The notes beneath the pieces are model-generated. The model was not told the origin of the DNA. It worked only from the letters and a program-made list of their open reading frames with translations, and did not search any database. Shown one piece after another: positions 25,461-33,788 of a stretch of 64,000 nt of DNA (position 1 is its first letter; each line of letters begins with the position of its first letter). A program made the position numbers and the translations under genes. Origin of the DNA: Pelagibius sp965227505. Its GTDB lineage: Bacteria; Pseudomonadota; Alphaproteobacteria; Kiloniellales; Kiloniellaceae. The DNA is taken from NCBI RefSeq assembly GCF_965227505.1, contig NZ_OZ245757.1, positions 4,340,001-4,404,000 of the forward strand. Reading direction: 5' to 3'.

Positions 25461-25805
25461 GCTGTCATTTCTCTCATTCTGAATGACCCCGCGGCGATGG
25501 GTTGGTGATTCGGAGTTTTGTCTCAAAGGGTGACCGCGCAGACTTACTGCGCAAGCTTCTCGCGGATCAAGTGATCGATTTGTTCATGCAGACGTATTCA
25601 TTTGTTCATGAACAACACTGGGTTGAACGACCGGCCCGGCACGCGCGAAAGAAACGCCGCGAACATCGCAGGTCAAAACGTGCAGAGGCATCGTAAACCA
25701 GCGCGTGCAGCCTTCTCCGCGCTGCAGCGTCTAGGCAGGCGAACGGGCGCGGATGCGGCTCGACAGAAGAATCAATTCCTCTATGCGAGGCCCGGTCGGT
25801 TTGGC
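25461..25805. other. Intergenic region upstream of the second PraR-like gene
   Basis: About 345 bases. It probably holds the XRE promoter (AT-richer at about 25540-25620, containing TTTGTTCATG repeated at 25577-25616 as two ATTTGTTCATG copies) and the downstream end of the ArsR gene. No RNA gene or hairpin terminator is evident. Confidence 0.5.
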
Positions 25806-26216
25806 TCAGGTGCTGGGCTTGCGCAGGGCTGCGCCCTCGGCCGCTGTCTCTGCGCCGCCGGAGCGGCTGGCAGCGCCGTCCACCGAAGCGGTATCGGTCG
25901 GTGCGGGCTGCCGCGCCGCGCAGCAGTTCACGTAGAGCTCGCTCAGGGCGCTCAACATCTTGCCCACCTCGGGGCTGGATACCGAGTAGAGCACCGTTTG
26001 CGCGTTGCGGCGGGTCTTCACCAGGTTGTCCCGGCGAAGCTTGGCCAGATGTTGGGACAGGGCGGATTGACTGAGCCCAACCAGCCGGCAAAGCTCGGTC
26101 ACGGAGTGTTCGCGTTCGGACAGGTGGCAGAGGATTACCAGGCGCCGCTCATTGCCCATGGCTTTGAGCAGGCGGCTCGCCCGTCCGGCGGTCAGAAGAA
26201 GTGGTCCGTATGGCAT
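25806..26216 (-). CDS. ArsR-family regulator, BigR/SqrR-like (persulfide sensor candidate)
   Basis: A 136-aa winged-helix repressor. The HTH reads VTELCRLVGLSQSALSQHLA and the wing LVKTRRNAQTVLYSV. Cys30 lies in RLVILCHLSEREHSVTEL and Cys98/Cys99 in LYVNCC; these positions match the redox dithiol of BigR and SqrR, which sense sulfide as persulfide. The CxC metal motif of classical ArsR is absent. It diverges from tusA, a sulfur carrier, fitting reactive-sulfur control. The C-terminal 35 residues are a low-complexity Ala/Ser tail not seen in BigR. Confidence 0.8.
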   Translation of the reverse strand: MPYGPLLLTAGRASRLLKAMGNERRLVILCHLSEREHSVTELCRLVGLSQSALSQHLAKLRRDNLVKTRRNAQTVLYSVSSPEVGKMLSALSELYVNCCAARQPAPTDTASVDGAASRSGGAETAAEGAALRKPST

Positions 26217-26400
26217 ATTAGGAAACGTTGTTCGGGGGTGGGGCAGGTCAAGCGCAAGCCGCGAACTTTTTTTGTTCCCAATTATCCGAAAGGCGGTGAG
26301 GTTTTCCGAAGTCTTGCGGAACGGCGGGATTTCTGGGGGAATGGCGCCGATTCGCCGTGGAGGACCTCTATTTTACTAACAACGGATGTAGAAATGAAAG

Positions 26401-26637
26401 ATGTCTGAGATGTCGAAAACCGTGCTCGACGCTACCGGGCTGCGCTGCCCGCTGCCCGTCCTGCGGGCCCGAAAGGCGATGAAATCGGTCGAAGCCGGCG
26501 CGGTCCTGGAAGTCATCGCCACGGATCCGGGCGCGGTCGCGGATTTCCAGGCTTTTTGCCAGACCACGGGCGATGAACTGCTGTCCTGGGACGAGGCGGA
26601 GGGCCGCTTTACCTTCCAGATCAGGAAAGCCGGCTAG
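26401..26637 (+). CDS. tusA: TusA-family sulfur carrier
   Basis: A 78-aa protein with the signature CPxP motif as GLRCPLPVLRARKAM, Cys16 being the persulfide-carrying residue, and the two-layer alpha/beta fold (VLEVIATDPGAVADFQAFC). TusA proteins relay sulfane sulfur for tRNA thiolation, molybdenum cofactor or sulfur oxidation. It is divergent from the BigR/SqrR-like gene across a 184-base spacer, so it may be that regulator's target. A second possible start lies at 26410. Confidence 0.88.
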   Translation: MSEMSKTVLDATGLRCPLPVLRARKAMKSVEAGAVLEVIATDPGAVADFQAFCQTTGDELLSWDEAEGRFTFQIRKAG

Positions 26638-26735
26638 AAGCGGCGGGGCCGCGCCGGGACCGTTCCCGACAGCCCCGGCCTGCCGGGCCCACTCTCATGG
26701 GCCTTGTTTCCTCCTGCGCCTTGCTTCTGCCGGCC

Positions 26736-29700
26736 TTACTCTCCGGGGGCCGGCTGTGCGGGGCCCGCCACCTTCGGGCCGGACGCGGCCTTGCGCCCTT
26801 CCAGCGCGCCGACCAGCAGCGCCATCATCGGCGGGATGATCAGCAGCGTCAGCATGGCGGAGAGGGAGAGGCCGCCGACCACCACCGACCCCAGGCCGCG
26901 ATAGAGCTCCGAGCCGGCGCCGGGGAACAGCACCAGCGGCAGCATCCCGAAGACCGACGTCAGGGTCGACATGAAGATCGGCCGGATGCGGTTGCGCGTC
27001 GCCTCGACGATCGCCGCGCCGGCGGCCAGGCCCTCTTCGCGCAGGTGATAGAGCGTCTGATGCACCAGCAGGATGGCGTTGTTCACCACGATGCCGATCA
27101 AAATGACGAAACCGAGCAGGGTCAGCATGTCGAGCGGCTGGTAGACGGAGGTGTTGAGCACAACCAGCCCGGCCACGCCGCCGGCGGCGGCCAGAGGCAC
27201 CGAAAGCAGGATGATCAGCGGATAGATGAAACTCTCGAACAGCACGGCCATGACCAGAAAAACGATGGCCAGCGCCAGCAGGAGATCCAGGACCATGGCT
27301 TCCCAGGTCTGGGTCAGTTTATCGGCCGTGCCGGAAATGTTGAACGTGACCCCGGGCGGCAGGCCCTCGGCCTCCATCGGCTCCATGACCTCGCTGCGCA
27401 GGGTGTCCAGGGCGGCTTCCAGTGGAATGCCGGGGGCGGGGCGGATTTCCAGGGTGACGGTGCGGAAGCGCTCGCGGTGGCGGATTTCGGTGGGTCCCGA
27501 GGTCAGCACCACTTCAGCCAGAGACGAAGCCGGAATGATGTCGCCGCTGGGAGTCACCACCGGCAGGCTGGCGATGCCCTGGGTCTCGACGACGTTGTAA
27601 TCCGGGCCTTTCAGCATCAGGTCCAGGCGGTCGGAGCCGACGGTGACCTCCGCCACCCTGAGGCCGTCATTGAAGGTGTCGATGGCTTCACCCAGCTCGC
27701 GCGCGGTCACGTTGTTGTCGGCAAGGCGCAGGCGGTTGGGGAAGAGCCGCACTTCCGGTGCGCCCAGTTCCAGGCCCGGGTTCGGGCGCAGCTGGTGGCC
27801 CTCGCTGCGCGGCAGGATCTGCGAGATTCGGCCCACCGCCTGTTGGGCGACGCCGAGGATGGTCTCCAGCTCCTGACCGGAGATGTCGAAGTCGATCTTG
27901 CGGCCCGAACCGATGCCGCGCCCGAAGATCGACGGCTGGTTGATGAAGCCGAAGGTTCCGGGCTCGCGGAACACCGGGCCCTCCAGGACCGGGATCAGCT
28001 CCGAAGCGCGCTGCGGGTCGACCGCGGTGGCGCCTAGGAAGGTGGTGGCCCTGGTGGCGACGAAGAAGAAGCGTTCGATCTGCGGCGGCTCGGCGTTTTC
28101 TGCCCCGCCGGGCCAAAGAGACCTCAAAGCCCCGGTGAAGCCTTCCCCGATGCCGTCCAGGGAAAAGCCGTCTTCTTCCTGGGTTTGGTAGCTGTCGGCT
28201 TCCATGCCGCTTTCGGTGATCCAGAGCGGCCGGGTCGCGGCTTCGATGCCTTTGGCGATGTCGGTGGTGGTGCCGAGGTTGTAGCCCGGCGGCGGAATGA
28301 TGATGCCGAAAACGAGGTTCCGGTTGCCTTCCGGCAGGTATTCCAGCTTGGGCAGGAAGTGCCAGGCGCCCATTGACGCCGCTGTCGTGACGGACGCCAC
28401 GACCACGAAAGCCACCAGGCGGCTGGCGACCACAAGCCGCACGAAGCCCATGATGATGGCGATGAGCCTTTCCGCCAGCCAGTCGACCAGCGGCAGGCGC
28501 AGACGGGTGATGCTTTTCTCGTCCAGCTTCTTGCTGCCGCCGCTCAGCAGCCAGCTGGAGAGCGCCGGCAGCACGGTGACCGAGACCAGCAGCGACAGCA
28601 TGACGGAGACCGAGATGGCCACCGCGATATCGCGGAACAGTTGGCCCACCTCCAGCTGCATCACCAGGATGGGGATGAACACCATCACGGTGGTCAGGGC
28701 GGAGACGAGCACCGCCCCCCAGACCTGCTTGGCGCCCAGATAGGCGGCCTCGCGGGCCGGCCGGCCCTGTTCGCGCAGGCGGTAAATGTTCTCCAGCACC
28801 ACGATGGCGGCATCCACCACCATGCCGACCGCAAAGGCGATGCCGGCCAGGGAGATCACGTTGATGGAGCGTCCCATGGCGGCCATGGCCACGAAGGCGC
28901 CGATGACCGAAACCGGAATCGCGATGGACACCACCAGGGTGGCGCGGACGGAGCGCAGGAAGACGAGAAGAATAATGGCGGCAAGGGTCCCGCCGACCCA
29001 GATGTTCTGCTGCACCAGATCGATGGCGGAGTTGATGTAGACCGTCTCATCGTAGACCTGGCGCAGCCTCAGGCCCTCGGCCGGGATCACCCCGGCCCGC
29101 AGTTCTTCGACCGCTGCCTTGATGCCGTCCATGGTCTCGATGACGTTGGCGCCGGTTTCGCGCTGGGCGTTCATCGCCATGGCGCCCTGGGCGAGCATGC
29201 GGATCGAGGCCCCGGCTTCCTTGTAGCCGTAGGAAACCTCTGCGATGTCGCCGATCCGCACCCGCGCCAGGCGGCCGCTGTCGTCATTGGAATCGCTGCG
29301 CACCACGACGTCGCGGATCGCTTCCAGGGTGTTCAACTCGCCCTCGGTGCGGACCACGTAGCGCCGCTTGCCTTCGTCCACGTCGCCGGCGCTGAGCGAG
29401 GCGTTGGCGCGGCGCAGGGCATCGACGACCTCGCTCACCGTCATGCGGTAGCGCGCCAGCACCTTGGGTTCGACGATCACCTGGATTTCCCGCTCCGTCC
29501 CGCCGAACACATTGACGCGGCTGACGCCGGGAACGCGTTCGATGCGCTCGCGCAGAATGTCCTCGGCGAAGTCGCCGTACTCGTGGATGGGCCGTTCGTT
29601 GCCGTCCTCGCGGGTGATGATGAACCACGCGATGGGACTGTCTTCGCTGCCGGCGGTATCCAGCGAGGGTTCGTCGGCCTCGTCCGGATAGCCGTTCACC

Positions 29701-30041
29701 CGGTCGAGCCGGTTGGAGACCAGCAGCAGAGCGCGGTCCATATTGGTGCCGACGGCGAACTCCAGGGTGATGCGGGCCCGGCCCTGCTCGGAGCGCGAGG
29801 TGATGGTCTCCAGGCCCTCGATACCTTTCAGCTCTTCTTCCTGGCGGTTGGTGATCTCTCGCTCGACCTCGGCCGGCGCGGCGCCGCCCCAGTTCGTCGA
29901 TACGGTGATGACCGGCCGGTTGACATCGGGCGCCAGCTGGATGGGGATGGTCTGCAGCGCGACGATCCCGAACATCACCACCATCAGCACCGCGGCTATG
30001 ACCGCGATCGGCCTTTCGATGGCGAGCTTGATGAGGTTCAT
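26736..30041 (-). CDS. RND efflux transporter inner-membrane permease
   Basis: This 1101-aa AcrB/MexB-like protein has TM1 at residues about 12-30 (AVIAAVLMVVMFGIVALQTI), two large periplasmic loops and the two central six-helix bundles. The proton-relay region in TM4 reads GIAFAVGMVVDAAIVVLENI, with the family's Asp, and another block is SVTVLPALSSWLL. The length is slightly above the usual 1,030-1,050 owing to a longer second porter region. It probably exports hydrophobic compounds or metals with its adaptor, which overlaps by TGATG (30041). No outer-membrane channel gene is adjacent. Confidence 0.93.
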   Translation of the reverse strand: MNLIKLAIERPIAVIAAVLMVVMFGIVALQTIPIQLAPDVNRPVITVSTNWGGAAPAEVEREITNRQEEELKGIEGLETITSRSEQGRARITLEFAVGTNMDRALLLVSNRLDRVNGYPDEADEPSLDTAGSEDSPIAWFIITREDGNERPIHEYGDFAEDILRERIERVPGVSRVNVFGGTEREIQVIVEPKVLARYRMTVSEVVDALRRANASLSAGDVDEGKRRYVVRTEGELNTLEAIRDVVVRSDSNDDSGRLARVRIGDIAEVSYGYKEAGASIRMLAQGAMAMNAQRETGANVIETMDGIKAAVEELRAGVIPAEGLRLRQVYDETVYINSAIDLVQQNIWVGGTLAAIILLVFLRSVRATLVVSIAIPVSVIGAFVAMAAMGRSINVISLAGIAFAVGMVVDAAIVVLENIYRLREQGRPAREAAYLGAKQVWGAVLVSALTTVMVFIPILVMQLEVGQLFRDIAVAISVSVMLSLLVSVTVLPALSSWLLSGGSKKLDEKSITRLRLPLVDWLAERLIAIIMGFVRLVVASRLVAFVVVASVTTAASMGAWHFLPKLEYLPEGNRNLVFGIIIPPPGYNLGTTTDIAKGIEAATRPLWITESGMEADSYQTQEEDGFSLDGIGEGFTGALRSLWPGGAENAEPPQIERFFFVATRATTFLGATAVDPQRASELIPVLEGPVFREPGTFGFINQPSIFGRGIGSGRKIDFDISGQELETILGVAQQAVGRISQILPRSEGHQLRPNPGLELGAPEVRLFPNRLRLADNNVTARELGEAIDTFNDGLRVAEVTVGSDRLDLMLKGPDYNVVETQGIASLPVVTPSGDIIPASSLAEVVLTSGPTEIRHRERFRTVTLEIRPAPGIPLEAALDTLRSEVMEPMEAEGLPPGVTFNISGTADKLTQTWEAMVLDLLLALAIVFLVMAVLFESFIYPLIILLSVPLAAAGGVAGLVVLNTSVYQPLDMLTLLGFVILIGIVVNNAILLVHQTLYHLREEGLAAGAAIVEATRNRIRPIFMSTLTSVFGMLPLVLFPGAGSELYRGLGSVVVGGLSLSAMLTLLIIPPMMALLVGALEGRKAASGPKVAGPAQPAPGE

Positions 30042-31174
30042 CAGGTTTCTCCGTCGATCTGGACGGCGGCGCCGGGGCGCAGGCGTTCATTGCCGCGCAC
30101 CACGGTCTGCTCGCCTTCGTCGAGGCCCTGGACGACCTCGTAGCGGTTGCCGACCGGCTCGCCCAGCACGATCGGGCGCGGCTGTGCCTGACCCTCGGAG
30201 ACAACGAAGACAATGGTGCCGTTGGGACGTTTGATGATGGCGTCCTTGTGAACGGAGACGACGTCCCGCGGCGCGCCAACCGGCACCATCACGGTGACCG
30301 ACTGCTCGTTGGCAAGCGGGCTGTTGATCTCTCCGAAGCGCGGCACGAAGCGCACGGCACGGGTCCGGGTCAGCGGATTCTCGTCGGGGATCACGGCCCG
30401 GACCGTCGCCCCGATCAGGGTCCCGTCGTCCAGCACCACTTCGACGGCGGCGCCGGAGGTGAGTCCCAGCAGCCGGTTGGCCGGCACGTCAGCCTCCACC
30501 TCCAGGGTCTGATCGGCGATCATGCGCACCACAGCCGCGCCGTCCTGCGCATAGGAGCCGGCCTCGCTCAGGCGCTGGGTGATCACCCCGTCATAGGGCG
30601 CGCGCACGGTGGCGTCTTCCAGGTCGATTTCGGCCAAGCGCAGCGTGGCGCGGGCGCTGGTCACCGCGGCCTCCGCTTCGCTGGCCGCAGCCTCGGCGAT
30701 GGCGACCTCCTGACGGGCATCGTCGAAACGGGCCTGGCTGAAGGCGGCGGACTGCTTCAGCCCCTCCAGGCGCTGCAGTTCCTGTCGTGCCAGGGTGATC
30801 TCGGCCTGCTTGGTCCTCAACTCTGCCCGGGCCACGGAAAGGCCCGCGGCCGCCAGATCCCGTTCGGCCTCCATCGACACCCTGTCGAGCACGGCAATGA
30901 CATCGCCGGCCGCAACCCGGTCGCCGACCTCGACGGTGTACTCCTGGATCGGGCCGCTGACCCGGGCGGCGACCGACCCGGCCTGTCGGGCGACGAGGCG
31001 GCCCACCACAGGCACCGTCTGGGTCAGCGGTTCGCTGCGCACGGCATCGACACGCACCAGGGAGGCGTTGTTTTGCGCCGTTGCGTTCTGAACCGCGAAA
31101 CCGCTGCCAAGGCTCGCTCCCGCAAGACAGACCACCGCAATCGCCAGACACCGGCGTGCCGCCTTCAACCCCAT
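30041..31174 (-). CDS. RND efflux periplasmic adaptor (membrane fusion protein)
   Basis: A 377-aa HlyD/AcrA-like adaptor. It has an N-terminal signal (RCLAIAVVCLAGASLGSGFA), a barrel-sandwich hybrid domain (RVSGPIQEYTVEVGDRVAAG), a long alpha-hairpin coiled coil (about 100-170, ELRTKQAEITLARQELQRLE), the second lipoyl half (VRAPYDGVITQRLSEAGSYA) and a beta-barrel. ATG 31174 was chosen over 31222 because it places the signal peptide at the N-terminus. It precedes the permease in a two-gene operon. Confidence 0.92.
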   Translation of the reverse strand: MGLKAARRCLAIAVVCLAGASLGSGFAVQNATAQNNASLVRVDAVRSEPLTQTVPVVGRLVARQAGSVAARVSGPIQEYTVEVGDRVAAGDVIAVLDRVSMEAERDLAAAGLSVARAELRTKQAEITLARQELQRLEGLKQSAAFSQARFDDARQEVAIAEAAASEAEAAVTSARATLRLAEIDLEDATVRAPYDGVITQRLSEAGSYAQDGAAVVRMIADQTLEVEADVPANRLLGLTSGAAVEVVLDDGTLIGATVRAVIPDENPLTRTRAVRFVPRFGEINSPLANEQSVTVMVPVGAPRDVVSVHKDAIIKRPNGTIVFVVSEGQAQPRPIVLGEPVGNRYEVVQGLDEGEQTVVRGNERLRPGAAVQIDGET

Positions 31175-31444
31175 GTTTCGCCTATCTCCAAACACCCTGC
31201 CGACGCCGCGACTCTCGCGCAAATTGGCGGGATCTCAAAAAAACTAAATAGATCATTGATTTGGCGTCTGGCCGCAGGGAGTCAATGGGCCAAGCCAACA
31301 ACTGCGGCAGCATAGGCCCAGTCTGCGCCGCTGTCTCCTGACAATTCATTTAGGCAGGAAACCGCATTTCGGTTGAAATTGCAGGGATGACGCCGGGCGG
31401 TCACGGGCTATGATGGGCCGACCCCCCAGAGCCAGGGCCGCCGT

Positions 31445-32374
31445 ATGAGTACGCTTCTTTTCAGTCATCCCGCCTGCGAGCAGCACGATCCCGGGCCTCT
31501 TCATCCGGAAAATCCGGGCCGTCTCAAGGCCATCATGAAGACTCTCGACAGTCCCGAGTTTTCCGGTCTGCTGCGCCGCGAAGCCCCGCGCGCCGAGCAT
31601 GGACAGATTGCGCGGGTCCATCCTGACAGCTTCGTGCACGAGGTTCTGGCCGCCATACCGGACCATGGCGACCGCATGCTGGATGCCGATACCATCGTCT
31701 CGCCGGGCTCGGGCGAAGCCGCATTGCGGGCCGCCGGCGCGGTGGTCGCGGCGGTTGACGCGGTGATGGCGGGCGAAGCCGACAACGCCTTCTGCGCGGT
31801 CCGCCCGCCGGGCCACCATGCCGAGCCGCGCCAGGCCATGGGCTTCTGCCTGTTCAATAATGTCGCGGTCGGCGCCCTGCATGCCCGCGAGGTGCACCGC
31901 TGCCACCGCGTCGCCGTGGTCGATTTCGATGTCCACCATGGCAACGGAACCCAGGCCATGTTCTGGGACGATCCGGACCTGTTCTACGCCTCGACGCATC
32001 AGTTTCCGTTCTATCCCGGAACCGGACGCGCGCAAGAGCGCGGCGTTGCAAACAACATCATCAACGTGCCGCTGCCGCCGCCGGCCGGATCGGCGGAGTT
32101 CCGGCAGGCGATGCGCGACTGTGTGATTCCGGCCATGACGCGCTTCGAGCCGGAGTTCGTGTTCATCTCGGCCGGATTCGATGCCCATGCCGACGACCCC
32201 CTGGCCAGCCTGAACTTCGTCGAGGAGGACTATGCCTGGGCGACGCAGCAGTTGATGGAGCTGGCCCGCAGCGCCTGTGGGGGGCGATTGGTCTCGGTTC
32301 TGGAGGGGGGCTACGATCATGCGGCTCTGGCCAGCTGTGCCGCAGCCCATGTCCGCACGCTGATGCGCTTTTGA
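31445..32374 (+). CDS. HDAC-like deacetylase family protein
   Basis: This 309-aa enzyme belongs to the arginase/deacetylase fold, class II HDAC-like/acetoin-utilisation group. The zinc and charge-relay motifs are visible: VRPPGHHAEPRQAMGFCLFN (His-His), VVDFDVHHGNGTQ (zinc Asp and His) and FVFISAGFDAHADDP (second zinc Asp). Substrates in bacteria include acetylated polyamines or small amides, but are not known here. It is followed after 113 bases by xseB, an order common in alphaproteobacteria. Confidence 0.92.
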   Translation: MSTLLFSHPACEQHDPGPLHPENPGRLKAIMKTLDSPEFSGLLRREAPRAEHGQIARVHPDSFVHEVLAAIPDHGDRMLDADTIVSPGSGEAALRAAGAVVAAVDAVMAGEADNAFCAVRPPGHHAEPRQAMGFCLFNNVAVGALHAREVHRCHRVAVVDFDVHHGNGTQAMFWDDPDLFYASTHQFPFYPGTGRAQERGVANNIINVPLPPPAGSAEFRQAMRDCVIPAMTRFEPEFVFISAGFDAHADDPLASLNFVEEDYAWATQQLMELARSACGGRLVSVLEGGYDHAALASCAAAHVRTLMRF

Positions 32375-32487
32375 CCTCTGGCGCCGACTGCGTTAAAGGG
32401 CGGGACCGCTGAATTGGGAACGACGCCGGCCGCCCGCAGCGGTCGACATGGCGCACGAGGACCAGACACACCCCGGGGGGGAAACGG

Positions 32488-32739
32488 ATGCCCAAGAACG
32501 AGGTTCCCAACGACATCCAGGCGATGAGCTTCGAGGAGGCGCTCGACGCCCTGAAGCAGATCGTGGCCAAGCTGGAGCAGGGACAGGGCGCCCTTGACTC
32601 CGCGATCGAGGATTACGAGCGCGGCGCGGCCCTGAAGCGCCATTGCGATCAGAAACTGCGCGAGGCGCAGGCCAAGATCGAGAAAATCAGCCTTTCGGCC
32701 GACGGCACGGCCGACACCACCGCGCTCGATGTCGACTGA
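32488..32739 (+). CDS. xseB: Exodeoxyribonuclease VII small subunit
   Basis: An 83-aa helical protein with the family signature MSFEEALDALKQIVAKLEQG, then LDSAIEDYERGAALKRHCD and LREAQAKIEKIS. It partners XseA in single-strand DNA degradation. A GGGGGGG run before ATG 32488 may act as ribosome-binding site. It is tightly followed by ispA, a typical xseB-ispA-dxs order. Confidence 0.93.
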   Translation: MPKNEVPNDIQAMSFEEALDALKQIVAKLEQGQGALDSAIEDYERGAALKRHCDQKLREAQAKIEKISLSADGTADTTALDVD

Positions 32740-32763
32740 ACAGGGGTGACCGGGGCGCAGACG

Positions 32764-33648
32764 ATGAAACTTCAGGATGCCTTGGCCAGCCAGGGAGAAA
32801 CGATTTCGGCCCTGCTCGACCGGATGCTCCCGAAGACCGACGGACCGCGCGGGCGCGTTGTCGAGGCGATGCGCTATGCCGCCCTGTCGGGCGGAAAACG
32901 CCTGAGGCCGTTCCTGGTGCGCGAATCGGCCCGCCTCTTCGATGTCCCCGAGCAGCAGGCGCTCAGGGTCGGGGCCGCCATCGAGATGGTGCACTGCTAC
33001 AGCCTGATCCACGACGATCTGCCGGCGATGGACGACAGCGACCTGCGGCGCGGCCGCCCGACGGTTCACATCGCCTTCGACGAGGCAACCGCGATCCTGG
33101 CCGGCGACGGGCTGCTGACGGAGGCTTTCGCGGTTCTGTCCGGGCCCGAGACCCATGACCTTGCGGCGGTGCGGGTTGAATTGTTGCGGCAACTGGCCGC
33201 CGCGGCCGGGGCGGCGGGCATGGTGGGCGGCCAGATGATCGATATGTCGCCGGAGCGCGCTGAGCTTGACCTGGCCGGAATCTCCCACCTGCAAAGCCTG
33301 AAGACCGGGGCGCTGATCCTGTTTTCCTGCGAGGCCGGCCCGATCCTGGCACAGGCGCCCGAGCCTCAGCGGCAGGCGCTGAAGGACTATGCCCGCGATC
33401 TCGGCCTCGCCTTTCAGATCGCCGACGACATCCTGGACGCCGAAAGCACGCCGGAAGCGCTCGGCAAGCCGACGGGCCAGGACGCAAGTCTCGGAAAAGC
33501 CACATTCGTCGGCCAGCTTGGCATCTCAGGCGCCCGTAACAAGGCGGAGGCCCTGGTGGATTCAGCCTGTCGGCGGCTTGATCTTTTCGGCCAAAAGGCG
33601 GACCTTTTGAGAGAGGCGGCGGCCTTTGTGGTCGCGCGACGGTCGTGA
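32764..33648 (+). CDS. ispA: Farnesyl diphosphate synthase-type polyprenyl synthetase
   Basis: This 294-aa trans-prenyltransferase condenses IPP with DMAPP/GPP to FPP. The first aspartate-rich motif is DDLPAMDDSDLRRG (DDx4D) and the second DDILDAE. Lys/Arg blocks GGKRLRPF and QIADD are in place. ATG 32764 with GGGG eight bases upstream was preferred to GTG 32746, whose ribosome-binding site would overlap the start codon. It feeds prenyl chains with the downstream Dxs supplying the MEP pathway. Confidence 0.92.
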   Translation: MKLQDALASQGETISALLDRMLPKTDGPRGRVVEAMRYAALSGGKRLRPFLVRESARLFDVPEQQALRVGAAIEMVHCYSLIHDDLPAMDDSDLRRGRPTVHIAFDEATAILAGDGLLTEAFAVLSGPETHDLAAVRVELLRQLAAAAGAAGMVGGQMIDMSPERAELDLAGISHLQSLKTGALILFSCEAGPILAQAPEPQRQALKDYARDLGLAFQIADDILDAESTPEALGKPTGQDASLGKATFVGQLGISGARNKAEALVDSACRRLDLFGQKADLLREAAAFVVARRS

Positions 33649-33738
33649 GGCCCCGGTAAGACCCGGACGCTTCCGCGATCGGGGCTCCAAAGCCGTGGCA
33701 AGGGGTTCGCAGGAAGAGGCGCCGCGCTGAAGGATGCC

Positions 33739-33762
33739 GCAGCAAAAGATGCAGCAAAAGAT
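33739..33762. repeat. 12-bp tandem duplication upstream of dxs
   Basis: GCAGCAAAAGAT at 33739-33750 is repeated exactly at 33751-33762, about 27 bases before the GTG start of dxs. Confidence 0.9.
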
Positions 33763-33788
33763 AACGATAAAGCAGATAGAGCATAGGA

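Noticed and set aside
28641..30143. 500-codon plus-strand open frame opposite the RND permease
   Set aside because: His/Gly/Asp-rich antisense shadow of a confident gene.
30041..31174. Quorum-controlled or heavy-metal-specific RND pump
   Set aside because: No regulatory gene or metal-binding motif is visible. The pump is left as general RND efflux.
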